From contig NZ_BMPD01000001.1 in NCBI RefSeq assembly GCF_014647415.1, positions 248,001-312,000 on the forward strand: a stretch of DNA of 64,000 bases. Reading direction: 5' to 3'. The notes under the pieces were generated by a model. The model saw nothing but the letters and a program-made list of their open reading frames with translations, was not told where the DNA came from and did no database searches. Shown piece by piece: positions 27,241 through 36,057 of this stretch (within the stretch, counting starts at the first letter, position 1; each line of letters opens with the position of its first letter). Position numbers and translations under genes: made by a program. Source of the DNA: Haloarcula sebkhae. GTDB taxonomy: Archaea; Halobacteriota; Halobacteria; Halobacteriales; Haloarculaceae.

Positions 27241-27669
27241 TAGATTCAACGACTGTTCGCGGAGCTTAGAGAGCAATCCTGATCGACAGTGTCCGGACAC
27301 TCCTATATCTGACGATGATTGAGCCAGATATGTCACCATATATTGCGCTCGCATCGATTTTTGGCCCCATATACAGATTTTCTATGTTATTTTTGCGTTT
27401 TTAACCCCATACATTCGCTAAAATGTTCATATAGTTGCCTTCTGAGAGTTTCGAACTCGATATAGCTATAGATGGTCACCCGATATAAATCGATCACCTA
27501 AAAGTGGAACGTAAACCTCACGCTTCTGCTTGTATCCCGTTCCTCTGCCAGTTCGATTGAGACCCGATTCCGATAATATCATATAAATGATGGTTTGTGG
27601 CTGTAGAAACGAATGTACAGTTGTTAGAAATTGTTCCAGACGCACGGCATGACCGTTGCTACCCGGTAG
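27241..27669 (+). other. AT-rich intergenic region without a gene
   Basis: These 429 bases are AT-rich with several TATA-like sequences, for example CATATAAATG near 27580. Two short direct repeats, CCCCATATACA near 27366 and CCCCATACATT near 27406, stand out. No ORF follows the TATA-like element near 27580, so it might drive a small untranslated RNA or be fortuitous. The genes on both sides converge here, so terminators are also expected. Confidence 0.45.
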
Positions 27670-28968
27670 TCAGTCCCGGATAAACGACGCGGTGCCGTCG
27701 GTGAACGCGAGCGACTCGTGGTCGGTGACTGCGGCGGCGGCCGGCAGATCATCGATTAGCGGGTCGGAGACGTGGAGCGTCGAGAGGTCCTGTGTCGTCT
27801 GTATCCAGACGATCCGGACGGTATCAGGGTCGTAGCCACCGAGCGCAGACAGCGCCGTCCGGATGGCGAACTCGTCGTCCGGTGCGACGAGCGGGAGCTT
27901 CGCCTTCGCCGTCGAACCGCTGGTGAGGGCGTTCGCGTACGTCTTCTGGAGGTCCAGCTGGTCGACGACGGCCCGGCGGGTGATGTCGGCCAGGCCGATA
28001 CCGTTGCCGTTGCCCTTCGTCGCCTCTGTGAGCCCGCGGGCGTACAGCAGCTTGATCGACGGTTCGTCGGGGTCCGGCGCGTTGAGGACGCGGTAGCGGC
28101 CGATGACGTTCGTGTCCATTCCCGCGCCGGAGACATCCTTGCCGAGTTCGTCGACGACAAGCAGGTCGATGTCGTCGACCGGGAGCGTCGCCATCTCGTC
28201 GTAGGCCTGTTCCAGCAGCGCTGGCTCGCAGTCGGTGAACGAGCCCGCCGGAATCGCTTCGACGTGGGCTGTCTCCTCGTGGAAGTTCTCGACCAGCGCC
28301 ACGCCGCCGACCAGTGGCAGCGCCGACTCGACAACCGGGAGCGCGGCTTCCAGCGTCTCCACATATCCCTCCTTGATGGCTGTCGAGTGGAACGCCTTCG
28401 CGCCGTGTTGCTTGCCCAGCCCGACGACGGTCATCTTCGTCAGCCCGCTCTCGATGCGGCCGCTATAGTTGGTGTGGGGCTTTACTCGGTTCACGACGAC
28501 CACGGCATCCGCCTCCCGTGCCGCCGTCGAAACGTGGACCGGAAACTCGGTCTCACCGACAGTGACGGTGTCGACCTGTGCAGTGTCCATCCGGGCGTCG
28601 ATGGGGGCATCGAGGCACGATTCCGTGATGCCCAGGCTCTCCAGCACTTCGCGCTGGCCCTCGGGCGTCGCCCCGCCGTGGCTCCCCATCGCCGGGACGA
28701 CGACTGGTTCGAATCCCCTACTGCGAATGGCCTCGACGACAGCCTCGGCAATGTCGTCGATACAGTGGATGCCGCGGCTGCCGACGGCAACGGCAACGGT
28801 TGTGCCCGGTTCCAACCCGTCAAGATCGAGGCGGTCGAGTTCAGCCTGCGCCACGGCTGCCGGGTCGTCAACGGCGGCCGTCTCCGGCTCGTACTGGACA
28901 CGAGCGAAGTCCGGCAGCGGCTGTGGATCAATGAGATGGTCCACGTCGCCTCGGTCGGGGAAGTTCAT
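27670..28968 (-). CDS. LarA/DUF2088-domain protein (lactate racemase-like)
   Basis: A 432-residue protein with the LarA N-terminal fold. Seen are VAVAVGSRGIHCIDDIAEAV, VVPAMGSHGGATPEGQREVL and the family-defining VNRVKPHTNYSGRIESGLTK followed by VVGLGKQHGAKAFHS. LarA is a nickel-pincer enzyme racemising lactate, and related proteins act on other 2-hydroxyacids. The pincer maturation genes larB, larC and larE are not nearby. This subgroup may therefore have a different role or use cofactor made elsewhere. It lies head to tail after the beta-lactamase-like gene and converges with the 2-hydroxyacid dehydrogenase. A common theme of hydroxyacid use is possible (inference). Confidence 0.8.
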   Translation of the reverse strand: MNFPDRGDVDHLIDPQPLPDFARVQYEPETAAVDDPAAVAQAELDRLDLDGLEPGTTVAVAVGSRGIHCIDDIAEAVVEAIRSRGFEPVVVPAMGSHGGATPEGQREVLESLGITESCLDAPIDARMDTAQVDTVTVGETEFPVHVSTAAREADAVVVVNRVKPHTNYSGRIESGLTKMTVVGLGKQHGAKAFHSTAIKEGYVETLEAALPVVESALPLVGGVALVENFHEETAHVEAIPAGSFTDCEPALLEQAYDEMATLPVDDIDLLVVDELGKDVSGAGMDTNVIGRYRVLNAPDPDEPSIKLLYARGLTEATKGNGNGIGLADITRRAVVDQLDLQKTYANALTSGSTAKAKLPLVAPDDEFAIRTALSALGGYDPDTVRIVWIQTTQDLSTLHVSDPLIDDLPAAAAVTDHESLAFTDGTASFIRD

Positions 28969-29082
28969 ATCGGAGGGTTAGCCGCGGGCCATACAAAGAC
29001 TCGGGTCGTGCAACCGTCTCTTAGCTGGAGACGCAAACGGTCAGAAAACCCCTGTGGCGACAGGTGTCAGTGGGTGTTGCGC

Positions 29083-30210
29083 TCAGTCCTGTAACAACAG
29101 CCGGACGGCGTCGGAAAGCTGGCCGACGCGGGCGGCGTGTTCGAAGGACTCCTCGCGGATACCGTTCGTGACGAGCGCGAACCCGACGTTCAGTTCGGGG
29201 TCGCCCCAGCCGAACGAACTCCCGAGGCCGGCGTGGCCGAACATCCGCTCTTTGCTGGCGGCCCCGAACATGTCGGCGGCCAGCCCACCGGTCCAGACGC
29301 CAAGTCCGTAGCGGGCCGGACGCGACAGCGTACCGTCGGATTCGGTTTCGGCGTGGGTCGTGGTCGCCTCGTCGACGGTCGCTTCGGTTAGCAGTTGCGT
29401 CCCATCCAGCGACCCGCCGTTTGCGAGACAGGCGTAGAACCGGGCCATGTCCCGGGCAGTGCCGATGCCGTTGGCCGCGGGAATCACTGCCCGGTGAGTC
29501 GCTTCCTGATTGAACGCCGCGACGTCGGTAGGGTCTTCAAGCCCCTCTTCGACATCGTGACATCGCTCGGACATTTCGTAGCCGGCCAGGGTCGCCACGG
29601 TGTCGGGCTCGTCGTCACGCAGACCGATTCCAGTATCACCCATCCCAAGCGGCTCGAACACGTTCTCTGCAACGTACTCCTCGACCGGCTGGCCGCTACA
29701 GCGTCGGATGAGTTCGCCGACCAGCCAGCCGTAGTTGGTGGCGTGATACGCCGGGATCGTTCCGGGCTCAAACACGGGTTCGATGTCTTCCATCGCCGCG
29801 ACGACGGCCTCCCAGTCGCCCCAGCGCTCGGGCTGGTCGTCGAACTCGCCGAAGGGGATACCGGCGGTGTGGCTGAGCACCTGCCGGACAGTGATCGATG
29901 CTTTCTGTGTGCCGTCGTCGGCAAACTCCGGCCAGTGCTCGACCACCCGATCGTCGTAGTCGAGTTCGCCCTGCTCGACGAGTTGGTGCAGGCCGACACC
30001 GGCGAACGGTTTCGTACAGGAAAACAGGAGGTGACGCGTCTCGGGCGTCGTTTCGTCGCCGTCGGGACCCGTGGAGCCGCCGGCGAAATCGACGACAAGG
30101 TCGCCGTCGACGTACACCGCCAGCTGTGCGCCGTGGTGCAGTCCGACATCGAGTTGTCGGTCGAACTGGGCCCGAAGCTGTTCGATATCGTCTGCGCTAA
30201 GCCGTGACAT
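29083..30210 (-). CDS. Beta-lactamase-fold serine hydrolase (class C/EstB-like)
   Basis: A 375-residue member of the Beta-lactamase (PF00144-type) family. The catalytic SxxK is in LLFSCTKPFAGVG near residue 64. SHTAGIPFGEF is the next conserved block, then AYHATNYGWLVGELI with the Tyr/Asn element, and a C-terminal GHAGLGSSFGWGDPEL in place of the KTG box. Such proteins are mostly esterases or peptidases, and antibiotic resistance is unlikely for an archaeon lacking murein. There is no signal peptide. It is divergent from the second IclR regulator, which may control it together with the LarA-like gene downstream. Confidence 0.85.
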   Translation of the reverse strand: MSRLSADDIEQLRAQFDRQLDVGLHHGAQLAVYVDGDLVVDFAGGSTGPDGDETTPETRHLLFSCTKPFAGVGLHQLVEQGELDYDDRVVEHWPEFADDGTQKASITVRQVLSHTAGIPFGEFDDQPERWGDWEAVVAAMEDIEPVFEPGTIPAYHATNYGWLVGELIRRCSGQPVEEYVAENVFEPLGMGDTGIGLRDDEPDTVATLAGYEMSERCHDVEEGLEDPTDVAAFNQEATHRAVIPAANGIGTARDMARFYACLANGGSLDGTQLLTEATVDEATTTHAETESDGTLSRPARYGLGVWTGGLAADMFGAASKERMFGHAGLGSSFGWGDPELNVGFALVTNGIREESFEHAARVGQLSDAVRLLLQD

Positions 30211-30360
30211 GGTCTGTGTAAAATCCAGTCGCGTACTACAAATTAGGTTCGGTTCGGCGATGGAATCGAACAGCGGATAGCTACTGACTGCATTCGAGCT
30301 ATCGCACCATCATGGTCGATTGTGCGAAACGTTGATGACACTGAGAAATCACAACTCCGT

Positions 30361-31131
30361 ATGCTCGAAAACAAGAACGGAACGTCCGAGGTGTCGACAA
30401 CCCGGACGTCGTTCGAGATTCTCGCGCTGATTCGGGACGCGGGCGGCGCGACAATCGCGGACATCCGGACGGAGACGGATCTGGCCAAGAGCACGGTGTA
30501 TCGGCACCTCAAGACGCTGCACGATATGGACTATCTCGTCGAGGAAGACGGGGAGTATCGGCTGTCACTCCAATTTCTGCAACTCAGCGAACCGCCGCGG
30601 ATACGGCGGCCGGGCTACATCGTCGCCAAGCAGAAAGTCATCGAACTGGCGATAGAGACCGACGAGCGGGCGCTATTTCTGGTCGAGGAAGAGTTCGAGG
30701 GCGTGTATCTGCACCGGGCCGGCGGCCGGAACCCGCTCCAGAGCGACACGATGATCGGCAAACGCCGGCCGCTGCACGCGCTCGCCTCGGGGAAAGCCAT
30801 CCTCGCGGAGTGGTCCGACGAACGCATCGAAGAGTTCGCCGAAACCACTGCTCTCGAAGAGCTGACATCGAACACGATTACCGACCGGGACGCGCTGTTC
30901 GAGGAACTCGAACAGATCCGCGAGCGGGGCTATGCGACCAACATGTCCGAGCACATGGACGGCCTGCGAGCAGCGGGCGTACCGGTGTACAACCACGAGG
31001 ACGACCTTATCGGCGCGCTGAGCGTCTTCGGACCGAATGGCCGGGTAAGCCAGGACGACATCGAATCGACGTACCCCGATCTGCTGGAACAGAAAGCCAG
31101 CGAGTTGAAGATCGACCTCACGTACGATTGA
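30361..31131 (+). CDS. IclR-family transcriptional regulator
   Basis: A 256-residue IclR protein. The winged HTH is GGATIADIRTETDLAKSTVY with YRHLKTLHDMDYLVEEDGEY. The effector domain includes GKRRPLHALASGKAILAEWS, NTITDRDALFEELEQIRERG and GLRAAGVPVYNHEDDLIGAL. It is about 45% similar in layout to the IclR protein at 21179-21943 but clearly a distinct paralogue. ATG 30361 is preferred; a GTG at 30322 would add 13 residues. It is divergent from the hydrolase gene across about 150 bp, so that gene and the LarA-like gene are the first candidates for its regulon. Confidence 0.88.
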   Translation: MLENKNGTSEVSTTRTSFEILALIRDAGGATIADIRTETDLAKSTVYRHLKTLHDMDYLVEEDGEYRLSLQFLQLSEPPRIRRPGYIVAKQKVIELAIETDERALFLVEEEFEGVYLHRAGGRNPLQSDTMIGKRRPLHALASGKAILAEWSDERIEEFAETTALEELTSNTITDRDALFEELEQIRERGYATNMSEHMDGLRAAGVPVYNHEDDLIGALSVFGPNGRVSQDDIESTYPDLLEQKASELKIDLTYD

Positions 31132-31191
31132 GAAGTGCTGTTTCGCGCCGGCGCGCGGTCGTTCCGTATCCCGGAATGTGTCGGACGGCCT

Positions 31192-32355
31192 CTACTCGAA
31201 GGCCGGGATACCGGTCAGGTCGTGACCGATGATGAGCGAGTGAATGTCGTGGGTCCCCTCGTAAGTGTAGACGGTTTCGAGGTTCGTCAGGTGCCGCATC
31301 GGGGAGTAATCGGCCGTGATGCCGTTGCCGCCGAGCATCTCGCGGGCCACTCGTGACTGCTCGCGAGCCATTCGTGCGTTGTTTCGCTTCGCCATCGACA
31401 CCTGTTCCGGGCGGAGGTTGCCGCGTTCCTTCAGGTCTGCGAGCCGGTGGGCGAGCAACTGACCCAGCGATATCTGGGTCGCCATCTCTGCGAGCTTCTC
31501 CTGCTGGAGCTGATAGCCGGCGATCGGCTTGCCGAACTGCTCTCGGTCGGTGGCGTACTCGTGGGCGGTCTCGAAACAGTCCATCGCGGCCCCGACCGTT
31601 CCCCAGGCAATACCGTAGCGGGCCTGGGTGAGACAGGACAGCGGCCCCTTCATCCCCTCGACGCCCGGCAGGATGTTCTCCTCGGGGACGCGGGCGTTCT
31701 GCAGGCTGATCTCGCCGGTAATCGATGCCCGCAGCGAGAGCTTCTCGTCGATCTTGTTCGTCGTCACGCCGTCACGATCCGTTTCGACGAGGAAGCCCCG
31801 AACGGGGTTGCCGTCGGCGGATGTGACCTTTGCCCAGACCACTGCGACGTCGCTGATGGGCGCGTTCGTGATCCACGTCTTTGAGCCGTTCAGGACGTAG
31901 CCGTCGGCGTCGCGCTCGGCCGTCGTTTCCATCGCCGACGGGTTCGACCCGTGTTCGGGCTCGGTCAACCCGAAACAGCCCACCTGCTCGCCGCTGCCGA
32001 GTGCCGGCAGCCATTCCTCTTTCTGGGCGTCGCTGCCGTAGGCGTGAATCGGGTACATCACGAGTGCCCCCTGCACGCTGGCCATCGAGCGCAGGCCGCT
32101 GTCGCCGGCCTCCAGCTCCTGCAACAGGAGGCCATACGCCGTCTCGCTGAGGCCCGGCAGGCCGTACCCATCGAGGTTTGGGGCGTAGAACCCGAGGTCG
32201 CCCATCTCGGTGATGAGATCCGTCGGGAACGTTCCGTCGATCCAGTGCTGCCCGACGTCCGGCTTGACTTCGTTCTCGACGAACTCCCGGGCTGTGTCAC
32301 GGACCATCCGCTCTTCCTCGCCGAGGTCGTCTTCGAGACCGAGGTAATCGATCAT
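31192..32355 (-). CDS. Acyl-CoA dehydrogenase, glutaryl-CoA dehydrogenase-like
   Basis: A 387-residue FAD enzyme. Family marks are CFGLTEPEHGSNPSAMETTA, GYVLNGSKTWITNAPISDVA, ARYGIAWGTVGAAMDCFETA, SMAKRNNARMAREQSRVARE and GGNGITADYSPMRHLTNLET. The C-terminal TYEGTHDIHSLIIGHDLTGI matches the glutaryl-CoA dehydrogenase pattern, in which the Glu of TYEGT is the catalytic base. GCDH oxidises and decarboxylates glutaryl-CoA to crotonyl-CoA, in lysine/tryptophan or benzoyl-CoA breakdown. The call to GCDH is by motif likeness. An acyl-CoA dehydrogenase of other specificity remains possible. It is divergent from the aldehyde dehydrogenase gene with only 82 bp between starts. Confidence 0.88.
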   Translation of the reverse strand: MIDYLGLEDDLGEEERMVRDTAREFVENEVKPDVGQHWIDGTFPTDLITEMGDLGFYAPNLDGYGLPGLSETAYGLLLQELEAGDSGLRSMASVQGALVMYPIHAYGSDAQKEEWLPALGSGEQVGCFGLTEPEHGSNPSAMETTAERDADGYVLNGSKTWITNAPISDVAVVWAKVTSADGNPVRGFLVETDRDGVTTNKIDEKLSLRASITGEISLQNARVPEENILPGVEGMKGPLSCLTQARYGIAWGTVGAAMDCFETAHEYATDREQFGKPIAGYQLQQEKLAEMATQISLGQLLAHRLADLKERGNLRPEQVSMAKRNNARMAREQSRVAREMLGGNGITADYSPMRHLTNLETVYTYEGTHDIHSLIIGHDLTGIPAFE

Positions 32356-32437
32356 ATAGGATCTGTGGCCGGGGTTCAATTAAGCGTTTGCCTGCTGCCA
32401 AAGTGCTAAAAGTCCGTAGCGCTGTCGATACTATGGA

Positions 32438-33907
32438 ATGTCACAACCAGATAGCCAGACGGCGTGGAGCCGACTATACATCGACGGTGAGTGGCGCGAC
32501 GCCAACGCATCTGAGACGATTCCGGTGACCAATCCCGCGACAGGCGATGAAATCGCGGCGGTACCCGCCGGAACGGAGGGCGATGTCAACGATGCCTACC
32601 AGGCAGCCGATGCGGCCCAGTCCGACTGGGCGGCGCTGTCGCGCGAGGAGCGCAACGAGTACGTCGAGTCGATGATCGGGGTGATGCAGGAACGACTCGA
32701 CGAGATCATCGAACTGCTCGCGACGGAGTCGGGCAGCGTTCAGGCCAAAGCAACTGCCGAGGCCAACTTCGCAATGGCGGACTTCCAGAGCGCACTGGAG
32801 ATGATCCCGCCGGAAGAGGAGGTCCGTGACTCGATGTATCACGAGGACAAAGACCATCACATCGTCCGCGAACCCGCTGGCGTCGTCGGGATTATTTCGC
32901 CGTGGAACTTCCCACTGCACCTCACGACGCGAGCGCTCGGTCCCGCGCTCGCACTGGGGAACACTGTCGTCATCAAGCCCGCAACGGACACGCCGATTAC
33001 CGGCGGGCTCCTGCTGGCTGACATCGCCGAGGAAGCCGGCCTCCCGGACGGCGTCGTCAACGTCGTCACGGGCCACGGCTCCGACATCGGCGACCGGATG
33101 GCCGGCCATCCGACCGCCCGCGTGATGTCATTCACCGGGTCGACGGCAGTCGGCAGGTCAGTAGCGAGTCAGGCTGGGAACGCGCTCGCCCTCCCAGCGC
33201 TCGAACTCGGTGGGAACGGACCGTTCGTCGTCACCGAGGACGCCGACATCGAGGCAGCCGCCAAGGCCGGTTCCGTCGGCGCGTTCGGCCATCAGGGACA
33301 GGTGTGTATCTCGATCAACCGCCATCTCGTCCACGAGGATGTCTACGACGAGTACGTCGAGAAACTCGTCGAGCACGCGGAGTCGCTGACTATCGGGAAC
33401 CCGCTCGATGAGGACGTGGAGTTCGGTCCGATCATCAACGAGAGCCAGGTCGAACAGCTCACCTCGTTCATCGAGCAGACTGTCGATGCTGGCGCGACGC
33501 TGGAAACAGGTGGCGAGGTTGAGGATCTGTTCCTCGAACCGACCGTCCTCTCGGGGTGTACCAACGATATGTCCGCGGCATGCAACGAGCACTTCGGCCC
33601 CGTCGCCCCGGTCATTCCGTTCGAGTCCGACGAGGAAGCCGTCGAACTCGCCAACGACACCGAGTACGGCCTCGCTGCGGGCGTGTACAGCGATGATATC
33701 GAACACGGCCGGTCCATCGCCGACCAGATCGACGCCGGGATGGTCCACGTCAACGACCACCCAATTCAGGATGAACCCAACGCCCCGTTCGGCGGGATGA
33801 AGAACTCCGGCCTCGGCCGGTACAACGGTGAGTGGATCATGGACGAACTGACCGAGACCAAGTGGATCTCCGTCCAGCACGAAGAGCGCGACTATCAGCT
33901 GCTCTGA
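32438..33907 (+). CDS. NAD(P)-dependent aldehyde dehydrogenase
   Basis: A 489-residue ALDH superfamily enzyme. GIISPWNFPLHLTTRALGPA is the cofactor-binding part, VIKPATDTPITGGLLLADIA follows, FTGSTAVGRSV is the Rossmann turn, and LELGGNGP has the general-base Glu near 255. GHQGQVCISINRHLVHEDVY has the nucleophile Cys near 290, and NEHFGPVAPVIPFESDEEAV closes the site. The pattern is closest to vanillin/benzaldehyde-type or succinate-semialdehyde-like ALDHs (inference). TGCTAAAAG about 26-29 nt above ATG 32438 suggests a leaderless transcript. In this region it would feed aldehydes from the alcohol dehydrogenase into acids for CoA activation. Confidence 0.9.
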   Translation: MSQPDSQTAWSRLYIDGEWRDANASETIPVTNPATGDEIAAVPAGTEGDVNDAYQAADAAQSDWAALSREERNEYVESMIGVMQERLDEIIELLATESGSVQAKATAEANFAMADFQSALEMIPPEEEVRDSMYHEDKDHHIVREPAGVVGIISPWNFPLHLTTRALGPALALGNTVVIKPATDTPITGGLLLADIAEEAGLPDGVVNVVTGHGSDIGDRMAGHPTARVMSFTGSTAVGRSVASQAGNALALPALELGGNGPFVVTEDADIEAAAKAGSVGAFGHQGQVCISINRHLVHEDVYDEYVEKLVEHAESLTIGNPLDEDVEFGPIINESQVEQLTSFIEQTVDAGATLETGGEVEDLFLEPTVLSGCTNDMSAACNEHFGPVAPVIPFESDEEAVELANDTEYGLAAGVYSDDIEHGRSIADQIDAGMVHVNDHPIQDEPNAPFGGMKNSGLGRYNGEWIMDELTETKWISVQHEERDYQLL

Positions 33908-34001
33908 GCCAGTAGATTCGGGGCCACAGTAGGCACCCACAACAGCGGCTCGGTGTTGCTGGGAACACGAAACTTATGCCCGCTTTCGGCTATCGTCTCT
34001 C

Positions 34002-34817
34002 ATGGACACGCCGCGCCCAAGTGACCGTTCAGCGGAACCGGTCACTGTGGATTCGATAGCACACGACCTTCGTGCGCTGGGTCTCGAAAGCGGGGAGATA
34101 GTACTGGTCCACGGGTCGCTGTCCGAACTGGGGTGGGTCTGTGGTGGCGCACCGGCGGTGGTTGACGCCCTGCAGCGCGTCGTCACCGAGCGCGGGGCCG
34201 TAGTGATGCCAACGCACTCGCCCGGCAACAGGGACCCCGACAATATGGGGAACCCACCAGTCCCGGACTCGTGGGCCGACACAATTCGCGAACAGTTCCC
34301 ACCGTACCGCCCAGCAGTGACGCCAACGCAGGGAATGGGTGCAATCGCCGAGTGTTTTCGGACGTATCCAGCCGTCTACCGGAGTAAGCACCCACAGCAT
34401 TCCTTCGCCGCGTGGGGTGCCGACGCCGAGGCCATCACTGGCGGTCACGCCTACGATTACTCGCTCGGGGAAACATCACCGCTGTCAGACGTCTACGACC
34501 GTGATGGGAGGGTCCTGTTTCTCGGAACGTCACATGCGACGAACACCTCGCTGCACCTCGCCGAGTACCGCGCCGATATCGACACCGACACGACCAGACA
34601 CGCCAGCGCCGTACTTCTCGAGGGCGAGCGCGAATGGTGCCACTGGACCGATATCGGACTCACCGATACGGATTTTCAGGCCTGTGGTGATGCGTTCGAG
34701 CGTGCCCACCCCAGCGCCGTCGAGACGGGGACTGTCGGCGTCGGCGAGTCGAAGCTCCTCGACCAACAGCCGATGGTAGACTTCGCTGCTGACTGGCTGG
34801 CAGCGAACCGTTCGTAG
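34002..34817 (+). CDS. AAC(3)-family acetyltransferase
   Basis: A 271-residue protein of the aminoglycoside N3-acetyltransferase family (Antibiotic_NAT). Typical parts are VLVHGSLSELGWVCGGAPAV at 34-53, VVMPTHSPGNRD, TPTQGMGAIAECFRTYPAVY, RSKHPQHSFAAWGADAEAIT and ETSPLSDVYDRDGRVLFLGT. The family transfers acetyl from acetyl-CoA to an amine. Aminoglycosides are poor drugs against archaea, and homologues are common in haloarchaeal genomes, so a metabolic amine substrate is more likely than resistance. It follows the aldehyde dehydrogenase by about 95 bp on the same strand and may be co-transcribed. Confidence 0.87.
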   Translation: MDTPRPSDRSAEPVTVDSIAHDLRALGLESGEIVLVHGSLSELGWVCGGAPAVVDALQRVVTERGAVVMPTHSPGNRDPDNMGNPPVPDSWADTIREQFPPYRPAVTPTQGMGAIAECFRTYPAVYRSKHPQHSFAAWGADAEAITGGHAYDYSLGETSPLSDVYDRDGRVLFLGTSHATNTSLHLAEYRADIDTDTTRHASAVLLEGEREWCHWTDIGLTDTDFQACGDAFERAHPSAVETGTVGVGESKLLDQQPMVDFAADWLAANRS

Positions 34818-34850
34818 GGACCGACGACCACAGCGTAGCGCCGGCGTCTC

Positions 34851-35912
34851 TCAGAACTCGTCGATGACGGGGATACCGACCGTCTCGTACTCGCCCATCG
34901 ACGAGAGGGTCGCCGGCACGTCGTCGAGCGAAAGCGTCTCCCCGACGATCTTGGAGGGTTCGAGCGTCCCGGCGTCGATGAGCCGGAACAGTTCGTCGTA
35001 CCGGATCGGCGGCATCCCGTAGGAGCCATGGAAGTCGATTTCCTGCAGGGTCATCGTATCAACCGGGAGGGAGATTTCCCCGGCCTCGTCGTCAGTCGTG
35101 AGTCCGACCTGCACGTGGGTGCCCTGCTTGTCCAGCGAGCCGACCGCGTTGCGACACGTCTCCGCGATACCCAGCGCGTCGATAGCCACATCGGCCCCGC
35201 CGTCCGTGACTGCGTGAACCTCTCCGGGGACGTTGTCCACCTCGGCAGCGTTGATTGTCGTCGCTGCGCCGAGGTCCCGCGCCCGGTCGAGCTTGCTGTC
35301 TTGTACGTCGACCGCAATCGGTTCGGCTCCCAACACATCCGCGATATGGACTGCCGAGAGGCCAACGCCGCCACAGCCGTGGATCGCGATGGCGTCGCCC
35401 GGCCTGAGATCCGCCCGGTCGGTCAGCGCGTGGTACGCCGTCATGAACCGACAGCCGAGCCCGGCCATCTCAGTGAAGTCGACGGCGTCCGGCAGCGTGA
35501 CACAGTTGAAGTCGGCTTCGCGGACAGGGAACGCCTCGGCGAATGCCCCCGGTGCGGCCTCAAGGAAGCCAAGCGGCATCGACGTCTCGCAGATGTTGGC
35601 GTGTCCGCGCTGGCAGTACTGACACGACCCGTCGCCGAGGTGGAACGGGACCGTGACGCGGTCCCCCTCGGAGAACTGTTCGACGTCCGAACCCACGTCG
35701 GCGACGACCCCGGCCGGCTCGTGACCAAGAATCTGCCCGGGACCGGTCTGGATGCCGAACCACTCCCAGTCCCCCTGCCAGGCGTGCCAGTCGCTCCGGC
35801 AGACCCCGCAGGCTTCGGTCTCGATGACGACCTGGTCTGGCTGGGGCTCCGGATAGGACACGTCCTGAATCGTGAGCGGTTCGCCGTGCTCCTCAATGAC
35901 AGCTGCTCGCAT
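34851..35912 (-). CDS. Zinc-dependent alcohol dehydrogenase (MDR family)
   Basis: A 353-residue medium-chain dehydrogenase. The catalytic zinc site is formed by ETEACGVCRSDWHAW and LGHEPAGVVADVG. The structural zinc lobe DGSCQYCQRGHANICE has three of the four usual Cys; the first position is Asp, a replacement found in some active MDR enzymes. AIHGCGGVGLSAVHIADVLG is the Rossmann motif, and AVDVQDSKLDRARDLGAATT carries the Asp expected for NAD preference. It would interconvert an alcohol and an aldehyde. An AT-rich TATA element sits 26 nt above ATG 35912. Its stop lies 33 bp from the end of the convergent AAC(3)-like gene. Confidence 0.9.
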   Translation of the reverse strand: MRAAVIEEHGEPLTIQDVSYPEPQPDQVVIETEACGVCRSDWHAWQGDWEWFGIQTGPGQILGHEPAGVVADVGSDVEQFSEGDRVTVPFHLGDGSCQYCQRGHANICETSMPLGFLEAAPGAFAEAFPVREADFNCVTLPDAVDFTEMAGLGCRFMTAYHALTDRADLRPGDAIAIHGCGGVGLSAVHIADVLGAEPIAVDVQDSKLDRARDLGAATTINAAEVDNVPGEVHAVTDGGADVAIDALGIAETCRNAVGSLDKQGTHVQVGLTTDDEAGEISLPVDTMTLQEIDFHGSYGMPPIRYDELFRLIDAGTLEPSKIVGETLSLDDVPATLSSMGEYETVGIPVIDEF

Positions 35913-35933
35913 ACCACAGTCATCACAGGGGTA

Positions 35934-35943
35934 TCATAAATAT
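35934..35943 (-). promoter_or_regulatory. TATA box of the alcohol dehydrogenase gene
   Basis: The minus strand reads AAATATTTATGA around these bases, centred about 26 nt above ATG 35912. This predicts a leaderless mRNA. Confidence 0.55.
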
Positions 35944-36057
35944 TTATTCGCGATTGGGGCTGTTGTGGCTGGAGCCGTACAATGGCTGCACGCTACCGAG
36001 AACGCCGCCGTCGATAGTGTGTCTGACAGCCAGAGGCTCCGCCACGCTTCAGCCGAA

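Noticed and set aside
27772-29094. Plus-strand frame (440 codons) opposite the LarA-like gene
   Set aside because: Antisense shadow. It lacks acidic halophilic composition and known motifs.
34002-34817. AAC(3)-like and APH-like genes as antibiotic resistance genes
   Set aside because: They sit among acyl-CoA genes of an archaeon, and both families have many metabolic members. Resistance is the less likely reading.
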